From Puniceicoccales bacterium (GTDB lineage: Bacteria > Verrucomicrobiota > Verrucomicrobiia > Opitutales > UBA953): DNA of 7,696 bases. The stretch covers positions 1 to 7,696 of the forward strand of contig JAITPT010000191.1 of the NCBI GenBank assembly GCA_031289285.1, written 5' to 3'. Below are positions 1 through 4,709 of this stretch, piece by piece. A program made the position numbers and the translations under genes. Numbering within the stretch: the stretch's first letter is position 1; every line of letters begins with the position of its first letter. The notes beneath the pieces are model-generated. The model was not told where the DNA came from. It did not search any database and saw only the letters and a program-made list of their open reading frames with translations.

Positions 1-22
1 CTTTGTTGCAGGGGCGTGGCTG

Positions 23-87
23 ACCGGAGGTTTCGCTGCGCTACACCTCCGGTTATGCACATCTCGCCCCATGCGGGGCTGGAGGCG
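23..87. repeat. Hairpin-rich intergenic palindromic element
   Basis: Two inverted repeats sit close together. The first is a perfect 9-bp stem, ACCGGAGGT at 23-31 against ACCTCCGGT at 45-53, with a 13-nt loop. The second is a 5-bp stem, GCCCC at 66-70 against GGGGC at 75-79, around the loop ATGC. CCTCC at 46-50 can alternatively pair with GGAGG at 81-85, so the first hairpin and an extended version of the second exclude each other. No T-run follows, so this is not a standard terminator. An open frame runs through it (16-207), but its codons follow the palindromes and it continues into the tandem repeat, so I do not call it a gene. It may be a dispersed intergenic repeat, but only one copy is visible here. 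Confidence 0.55.
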
Positions 88-121
88 TCCGAGCTTCCAC
101 TCAAAGTAGCGAGGAACCATG

Positions 122-267
122 CCTATAATGCCAATAAAGTGCCAGACGTTTTTTCACTTGACTCCCGATTTTGTTCGGTGCGGTCAGGTAAGCACTGCAC
201 CTCATAAAGCAAAAGGTGTTCTACATAGATGCACCGAAACAAATCCCAAAGACCGACTTTCATTGAG
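122..267. repeat. Tandem repeat copy 1 (146 bp) with RAYT-like motif
   Basis: First copy of a long direct repeat; the second is at 288-434, with a start-to-start period of 166 bp. The copies differ by four substitutions and one extra T, so they are about 97% identical. The copy opens with two 9-bp units, CCTATAATG and CCAATAAAG. It continues with the CAGAC plus T-run motif (131-154) that also precedes the transposase gene at the right end of the window. It contains an 8-bp inverted repeat, TTCGGTGC at 174-181 against GCACCGAA at 231-238, and inside that CACCT at 198-202 against AGGTG at 214-218, so a single strand could form a two-level stem. No coding signal is convincing. Confidence 0.93.
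131..154. repeat. RAYT-associated motif, left copy 1
   Basis: This motif fits the consensus CCAATAAAGKGYCAGACR followed by six or seven T. The same motif occurs at 297-321 and, with three substitutions, at 7481-7505 directly upstream of the transposase start. A short inverted repeat, AAGTG at 137-141 and CACTT at 155-159, flanks the CAGAC core in this copy. By analogy with REP/RAYT pairs it may be a recognition or end sequence, but that role is inferred. Confidence 0.7.
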
Positions 268-305
268 TGCCAATAATTCCAATAATACCTATAATGCCAA
301 TAAAG
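268..305. repeat. 9-bp minisatellite, four units
   Basis: Four consecutive 9-mers in one phase: CCAATAATT (270-278), CCAATAATA (279-287), CCTATAATG (288-296) and CCAATAAAG (297-305). The last two are also the first two units of the second long repeat, and the same pair opens the first long repeat at 122-139. The array therefore bridges the two long repeats. Its unit resembles the CCTATAAGA units of the array at 1505-1576, so the two arrays appear to belong to one family. Confidence 0.8.
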
Positions 306-434
306 TGCCAGACGTTTTTTTCACTTGACTCCCGATTTTGTTCGGTGCGGTCAGGTAAGCACTGCACCTCATAAAGCAAAAGGTGTTCTGCATAGATACA
401 CCGAAACAAATCCAAAAGACTGACTTTCATTGAG
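288..434. repeat. Tandem repeat copy 2 (147 bp) with RAYT-like motif
   Basis: Second copy of the repeat at 122-267, separated from it by two 9-bp array units plus two bases (268-287). Differences from copy 1 are one extra T in the T-run near 315-321 and four point substitutions in the right-hand third. The inverted repeat is kept but shortened to 7 bp (TTCGGTG at 341-347 against CACCGAA at 399-405) because one arm has mutated without compensation. The sequence after 434 is unrelated to that after copy 1, apart from TGGCATT at 438-444, an inverted match to AATGCCA at 293-299. Confidence 0.93.
297..321. repeat. RAYT-associated motif, left copy 2
   Basis: Same motif as at 131-154, with seven T instead of six. 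Its T-run length equals that of the motif upstream of the transposase (7481-7505), from which it differs at three positions: T for G, C for T and G for A. It begins with the terminal 9-mer of the minisatellite. Confidence 0.7.
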
Positions 435-608
435 AAATGGCATTCGATTTTGGCCGTTTCACACCACATACCACTGCATCTCCTGCGTAGCATACATGCA
501 CATCCTGAAAAAAACGTGCGAAAATCGGGCGGCGGCGTTGCGGCGTTGCGCAGGTGCGGAGTGTCCCTATCTTGCCGAGCTGCGAAACGCACTTCCATTT
601 TTGACCCG
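435..608. other. hpnC upstream region, no clear signal
   Basis: This 174-bp stretch lies between the second long repeat and hpnC. It contains a GC-rich run with a small internal repetition (GGCGTTGC twice near 533-548) and no recognisable Shine-Dalgarno before the ATG at 609. I could not pick a convincing -35/-10 pair. The hpnC frame is open upstream to 450, but that extension lacks family similarity. Together with the repeats, it completes a 608-bp stretch without a supported gene. Confidence 0.5.
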
Positions 609-1499
609 ATGACACTCGCCGAATCCTACGCCCGTTGCGAAAAACTCGCCCGCGAACACTACGAAAACTTTCCCGTGGCGCGACTCGTCCCCCGCGCCCT
701 GCGCCCACATGTCGCCGCCATTTACGCCTTCGCACGCACCGCCGACGACATCGCCGACGAAGGCTACGCCGCCACCGACACGCCCTCCCCCGCCCCCGCG
801 CTCTCCGAGGAAGCTCGCCTCGCGGCGTTGCGCGAAATGGATGCACAGTGCCTCGCGGTCGCAGCCGGACGTGCGCCCGACCCCCAAAGCGAGTGGATTT
901 TTCTCGCCCTCGGCGACACGCTCCGCCGTTTCGCTATCCCGCCCCAACTCTGCCTCGACCTCACATCCGCCTTCGCCCAAGACGTCACCAAACGCCGCTA
1001 CGCCGACTTCGCCGAGGTGCTCGATTATTGTCGCCGCAGCGCAAATCCTGTCGGGCGTCTCGTGCTCTTGCTGCACGGCTACGGCGATGCGGAGCGCTTC
1101 GCCATGTCCGACGCGATTTGCACGGCACTCCAGCTTGCCAACTTTTGGCAAGACACGGCGGTAGATTGGAAAAAAGACAAGCGGGTGTATTTGCCGCTGG
1201 AAGACCTCGCCCGTTTTGGAACCACGCCGGAGGCGATTGGCGCGGCGCAAGCCTCGCCGCAGCTGCGCGAGTGCATCCGGTTTAACGTGGAGCGCACGCA
1301 GGCACTCTTCGAGAAAGGTCGCCCGTTGCCTGCCGCGCTGCGTTTCCCGCTGTCGTTGGAAATCCGCGCCACTTGGCTTGGCGGCACCACCATTTTGCGA
1401 AAAATCCGCGCCCGCGATTTCGACACCGTGAGCGGGCGTCCGCGCATCAACAGCTGGGACAAACTGCGCCTGCTCGGACGGGCACTGCTGCCGTTGTAA
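609..1499 (+). CDS. hpnC: Squalene/phytoene synthase family protein, HpnC-type (hydroxysqualene synthase)
   Basis: A 296-residue trans-isoprenyl diphosphate synthase-fold protein. In the HpnCDE route HpnD makes presqualene diphosphate, HpnC converts it to hydroxysqualene, and HpnE reduces that to squalene for hopanoids. Visible marks are the HpnC-like start HYENFPVARLVPRALRPHVA at residues 17-35, the first Asp-rich motif ADDIADE (D46 and D50), RSANPVG at 143-149, and the second motif QDTAVDW (D182 and D186) followed by YLPLEDLARFG at 194-204. Length suits the family. I chose the ATG at 609 because alignment-like similarity begins right after it; the 53 codons upstream from 450 are low-complexity and unlike the family. 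No hpnD, hpnE or cyclase gene lies in the window, so the pathway context is missing. A role as phytoene or diapophytoene synthase is the main alternative, but the motifs favour HpnC. Confidence 0.9.
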   Translation: MTLAESYARCEKLAREHYENFPVARLVPRALRPHVAAIYAFARTADDIADEGYAATDTPSPAPALSEEARLAALREMDAQCLAVAAGRAPDPQSEWIFLALGDTLRRFAIPPQLCLDLTSAFAQDVTKRRYADFAEVLDYCRRSANPVGRLVLLLHGYGDAERFAMSDAICTALQLANFWQDTAVDWKKDKRVYLPLEDLARFGTTPEAIGAAQASPQLRECIRFNVERTQALFEKGRPLPAALRFPLSLEIRATWLGGTTILRKIRARDFDTVSGRPRINSWDKLRLLGRALLPL

Positions 1500-1504
1500 T
1501 CGCA

Positions 1505-1576
1505 GCTACAAGACTCATAAGACCCACAGGACCTATTCGTCCTATAAGACCTATTCGTCCTACTCGTCCTATTCGC
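1505..1576. repeat. 9-bp minisatellite, eight units
   Basis: Eight 9-mers in phase between the convergent ends of hpnC and the tRNA gene. The last five are the most regular: CCTATTCGT (1532-1540), CCTATAAGA (1541-1549), CCTATTCGT (1550-1558), CCTACTCGT (1559-1567) and CCTATTCGC (1568-1576). The three before them (from 1505) are degenerate, such as CCCACAGGA. Because 9 is a multiple of 3 every frame is open through it, which produces spurious Arg-Pro-Ile or Ile-Gly-Arg repeats in translation. The CCTATAAGA unit is close to the CCTATAATG units at 122 and 288. Its function is unknown. Confidence 0.88.
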
Positions 1577-1605
1577 GTGACTCGGGGCGCGGGGTTATTG
1601 CCCTC

Positions 1606-1712
<107 letters not shown>

Positions 1713-1726
1713 GCACGGGAAAGCGC

Positions 1727-1757
1727 GATAGACAACGAAACGCCCCAGCAATGTCAA
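1727..1757 (-). promoter_or_regulatory. Putative promoter of tRNA-Ser
   Basis: On the minus strand a perfect TTGACA (1752-1757) lies 17 nt before TGTCTATC (1727-1734), which could contain a weak -10 hexamer. This puts a start site a few bases upstream of the tRNA 5' end at 1712. An A/T-rich run at about 1761-1780 just upstream could act as an UP element. The -35 match is good and the -10 poor, so confidence is moderate. Confidence 0.45.
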
Positions 1758-1864
1758 CCGCTTTTTTGAAATAAAAAAACATCCCGTCACTCGCCGCCCG
1801 TCGCTCCATTGTCTCCCTGAAAAATCCTTGCCCGCGTCGCGCCGTGCCGCCAAACATCCGCCGC

Positions 1865-2545
1865 ATGGAAACACCACTTGCTCTCCTCGCTCAACTCACC
1901 GCGCCTGCCGCACCCGCCGCCCCTGCCGCACCCGCTGGCTTCGGCATCTCTGGCGGCACCATCACGGCCTTCGTTCTGCTCGGCATCCTTGTTCTCGTCC
2001 TGCTTTACGCGGCTAGCCTCTACAACCGCCTCGTCGCGCTGCGCAACGGCTTCAAAAACGCCTTCGCGCAAATTGACGTGCAGCTTAAGCGCCGCTACGA
2101 CCTCATCCCCAATTTGGTTGAGACGGCGAAAGCCTACCTCAAACACGAGCGCGAGACGCTGGAGGCCGTCGTCAAGGCTCGCAACATCGCCGCTGGTGCT
2201 GCGCAGAGTGCTGCCGCCAACCCCGCCGATGCCGCAGCCATGCGCAACCTCTCCGGCGCGGAGAGCGGTCTCGCTGGTGCGCTCTCGCGCCTCATGGTCG
2301 TTGTCGAGCGTTACCCCGACCTCAAAGCCAACCAAAACATGGCGCAACTCTCCGAGGAGTTGACCTCCACGGAAAACAAGGTCGCCTTCTCGCGCCAAGC
2401 CTACAACGACTCCGTGATGACCTATAACACCGCCCGCGAGACCTTCCCTGCCGTCATCTTCTCTGGCGCGTTCGGCTTCCTGCCCGCCGAGCTTTTCCAA
2501 ATCACCGACGCCTCCGAAAAAGAAGCACCCAAGGTGAAGTTCTGA
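1865..2545 (+). CDS. lemA: LemA family membrane protein
   Basis: A 226-residue LemA family protein. LemA proteins are membrane-anchored helical proteins of uncertain biochemical role, often encoded beside integral-membrane M48 proteases, as here. After an Ala/Pro-rich N-terminus (AAP repeats, residues 13-24) there is one membrane segment at about 33-52. The LemA signature follows: LYNRLVALRNGFKNAF (52-67), QIDVQLKRRYDLIPNLVETA (69-88), and later helices including RYPDLKANQNM (149-159). I prefer the ATG at 1865 to an in-frame GTG at 1844, which would add seven residues. LemA proteins are often near 190 residues; the excess here is the Ala/Pro N-terminus. The neighbouring M48 gene starts 48 bp downstream, which suggests co-transcription. 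Confidence 0.93.
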   Translation: METPLALLAQLTAPAAPAAPAAPAGFGISGGTITAFVLLGILVLVLLYAASLYNRLVALRNGFKNAFAQIDVQLKRRYDLIPNLVETAKAYLKHERETLEAVVKARNIAAGAAQSAAANPADAAAMRNLSGAESGLAGALSRLMVVVERYPDLKANQNMAQLSEELTSTENKVAFSRQAYNDSVMTYNTARETFPAVIFSGAFGFLPAELFQITDASEKEAPKVKF

Positions 2546-2560
2546 TTTCGCGATAAACCC

Positions 2561-2588
2561 TCGCGCTGAACTTTTCGCGCTGAACTTT
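2561..2588. repeat. 14-bp tandem duplication before the M48 start
   Basis: TCGCGCTGAACTTT occurs twice back to back (2561-2574 and 2575-2588). A third partial match, TGAACTTTTT, overlaps the ATG at 2594. The repeat fills much of the gap between lemA and the protease gene, where a Shine-Dalgarno would be expected and is not seen. Confidence 0.85.
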
Positions 2589-2593
2589 CTGCC

Positions 2594-4624
2594 ATGAACT
2601 TTTTCGCCGCCCAGTCGCAAGCCCGCACACGCACCCGCTGGCTCGTCCTCTTATTTGCGCTCGCCGTGCTCGGCGTCGCTGTCGGCGTCTATGCGCTCAT
2701 CATGGTCGGGTTCCACGCGACGGGCATCCGCGAACTCGCGCCAGAACAACGCCTCCACCCTGCCCACTCTTTGCGCGACGCCGCACGAGGACGTCGCCCC
2801 GAGCCGCCGCGCCAGATGCAGACCTCCGCGCTCCAGAAATGGTGGAACCCCGAAGTCGCCCTCTGGACGCTGCTCGGCGTCAGCCTGCTCATCGGGCTAA
2901 CCTCGCTTTACAAATGGTTCCAGTTCGCATCGGGCGGCCCCGCCGTCGCCGAGATGATGGGCGGGCGGCGCATCCCTGCCAACACCACGCGCCCCGCCGA
3001 GCGGCGCCTCGTCAACGTCGTCGAGGAGATGTCGCTCGCCTCTGGCGTCCCCGTGCCGCGTGTCTATGTGCTCGACGACGAGGGCGGCATCAACGCCTTC
3101 GCCGCTGGCCTGAACACCGCCGACGCCGTGGTGGCGGTCTCGCGGGGTGCGCTCGAGCAGCTTAACCGCGAGGAGTTGCAAGCGGTCGTCGGCCACGAGT
3201 TCAGCCACATCCTCAACGGCGACATGCGGCTCAACATCCGGCTCGCCGCGATTTTGTTCGGCATCCTCGCGCTCACGATTGTCGGGCGTGTGCTCCTGCG
3301 TTGCAGCGGCGGCAGCAACAGCAAAAAGGGAAACATTCTTCCGCTCATCGGCATCGGCGTCATCGTCGCTGGTTACCTCGGTTATTTCTTCGGGCGGCTC
3401 ATCCAGTCCGCCGTCTCGCGCCAACGCGAGTTCCTCGCCGACGCCTCCTCCGTGCAGTTCACGCGCAACCCGCTCGCGATGGCAAACGCCCTCAACCGCA
3501 TCCGCGTCTCCTCCTCCGGCTCCACGATAGAAAACCCAAGCGCCGGCGAAATCAGCCACTTCTTTTTCGCACAAAGTTTCAGCGGATTTTTCGACAGCCT
3601 CTTCGCCACACACCCGCCCTTAGAGAGACGCATCAAGGCCGTCGTGCCCGCTTACGATTTCAAACACGCCGCGAAAAACACACCCGCACGAACCGCCGCC
3701 AACGTCAACGCCGCTGCCAACGCCGCCACTGCCGACGACGATGATGACGACGATGACGACAGCTTCGGCTTCGGCGGCTCCACCGCCCGCCACGCCACGC
3801 CGCTGGGTGCCGCAGGCTTCACACGCGGCGCAGTCGCCCCCGCCGCGTTCATGTCCGCCATCGGCACACTCGGCGACGGGCAAATCTCCCGCGCCGCCGC
3901 CATCGCCCACGAGCTTCCGTCCGACCTCCGCGCCGCCGCCCGCGACCCCGCCCGCGCCGCCACCATCATTTTCGGTCTCCTGCTCGACGATGCCCCCGCC
4001 GTCCGCGCCCGCCAAAACACCATCCTACAAACCGGCGCGCTCGACGCCGCTCTGCTCGCCAGATTTGCCGACCTCGACCCGCTCCTGCGCTTGCCCCTTT
4101 TGCAAATCGCCCTCGGCTCGCTCTCCGCCTTCACCCCCGCCGACCAAGACCGCCTCCTCGAAATCGCACAGAAACTCGCCGACGCCGACGGGCGCGTTTC
4201 CATTTTTGAATACGCCCTGCTGCGGCTCCTGCGCCACCACATCGCCGCCCTGCGCAACCCGCGCCGCGCCGCCGCCTCGCGCAAGCTCTCCGCCGCAGAG
4301 TGCGGCGACGCCGCCAGCGTGCTCCTCTCATTTGTCGCCCGCGCCGGAAAACCCCGCACCCTCACCGTCGCCAATGTCTTCGTGGCAGCGAGTGGCCGTT
4401 TGCCCGCGCTCGCCGGGCGTCCGCGCCTGTTACCCGTAGAGGAGTGCAACTTCCGCCGCCTCGACGCCGCCCTCGCCGCTCTCGCGCAACTCCCGCCGAC
4501 GGAGAAAGGCCAAATCCTCGCCGCCGTCGCCGCCGCCGCCGAGGCCGACGGCGTGATTGAGCCAGCAGAGTTGGAGTTGGTGCGCACCATCGCCTGCTCC
4601 CTCGATTGCCCCGCCCCGCTGTGA
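2594..4624 (+). CDS. Integral-membrane M48 zinc metallopeptidase with TerB-like C-terminal region
   Basis: A 676-residue HtpX-like protease, probably acting in the inner membrane on damaged or misfolded proteins. Membrane segments are likely at about 15-38, 88-108, 215-235 and 248-270. The zinc site is HEFSH at 201-205, and E279 in REFLAD is the probable third ligand. The catalytic domain (about 110-355) is complete and ends in the typical FATHPPLERRI at 337-347. A linker with nine consecutive Asp follows (381-389, bases 3734-3760). The C-terminal part is Ala-rich and helical, with two acidic motifs, ADADGRVSIFEY (529-540) and AEADGVIEPAELELV (649-663), which resemble the paired DG...E motifs of TerB-like domains. 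HtpX itself is near 290 residues, so about half of this protein is extension. The ATG at 2594 opens a credible membrane segment. It forms a pair with lemA. The M48 call is firm; the TerB-like call is a motif-level judgement. Confidence 0.92.
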   Translation: MNFFAAQSQARTRTRWLVLLFALAVLGVAVGVYALIMVGFHATGIRELAPEQRLHPAHSLRDAARGRRPEPPRQMQTSALQKWWNPEVALWTLLGVSLLIGLTSLYKWFQFASGGPAVAEMMGGRRIPANTTRPAERRLVNVVEEMSLASGVPVPRVYVLDDEGGINAFAAGLNTADAVVAVSRGALEQLNREELQAVVGHEFSHILNGDMRLNIRLAAILFGILALTIVGRVLLRCSGGSNSKKGNILPLIGIGVIVAGYLGYFFGRLIQSAVSRQREFLADASSVQFTRNPLAMANALNRIRVSSSGSTIENPSAGEISHFFFAQSFSGFFDSLFATHPPLERRIKAVVPAYDFKHAAKNTPARTAANVNAAANAATADDDDDDDDDSFGFGGSTARHATPLGAAGFTRGAVAPAAFMSAIGTLGDGQISRAAAIAHELPSDLRAAARDPARAATIIFGLLLDDAPAVRARQNTILQTGALDAALLARFADLDPLLRLPLLQIALGSLSAFTPADQDRLLEIAQKLADADGRVSIFEYALLRLLRHHIAALRNPRRAAASRKLSAAECGDAASVLLSFVARAGKPRTLTVANVFVAASGRLPALAGRPRLLPVEECNFRRLDAALAALAQLPPTEKGQILAAVAAAAEADGVIEPAELELVRTIACSLDCPAPL

Positions 4625-4709
4625 AGGCCACGGAACTTTCCCCGCCGTCCCGCTGTCCCCTCGCTCCGTCACTACTCTGACTCCACTCGCAACCAAACAC
4701 ACAAAACTC

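Noticed and set aside
158..186. TTGACT inside the long repeats as a -35 box
   Set aside because: At 17 bp spacing the sequence is CGGTCA, which is not a credible -10, so no promoter is called.
16..207. Short plus-strand open frame of 63 codons at the left end
   Set aside because: It is built from the hairpins at 23-79 and the start of the long repeat, with no recognisable domain or initiation signal.
291..444. AATGCCA and TGGCATT flanking the second long repeat as terminal inverted repeats
   Set aside because: Only 7 bp, and copy 1 lacks the inverted partner on its right side, so it is likely chance.
260..598. Minus-strand frame across the second long repeat; both repeats carry a start and about 38 similar codons in this direction
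   Set aside because: Of the four substitutions between copies, three change the amino acid and one is silent, giving no sign of selection on protein. The rest of the frame is the 9-bp array (Ile-Ile-Gly repeats) and hpnC upstream sequence.
450..608. Upstream extension of hpnC in the same frame
   Set aside because: The family similarity begins just after the ATG at 609; the extra 53 codons are low-complexity and unlike HpnC N-termini.
1505..1576. Possible CRISPR-like array
   Set aside because: Units are 9 bp with no spacers, which is a minisatellite rather than a CRISPR.
3652..4590. Long minus-strand open frame opposite the protease C-terminus
   Set aside because: Low-complexity Arg/Ala/Ser composition typical of antisense to Ala-rich coding DNA; the poly-Asp codons become poly-Ser.
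4557..4709. Upstream extension of the rhamnosidase frame, overlapping the protease gene
   Set aside because: The ATG at 4710 starts a good signal peptide; the longer start would bury it and overlap the coding end of the neighbour.
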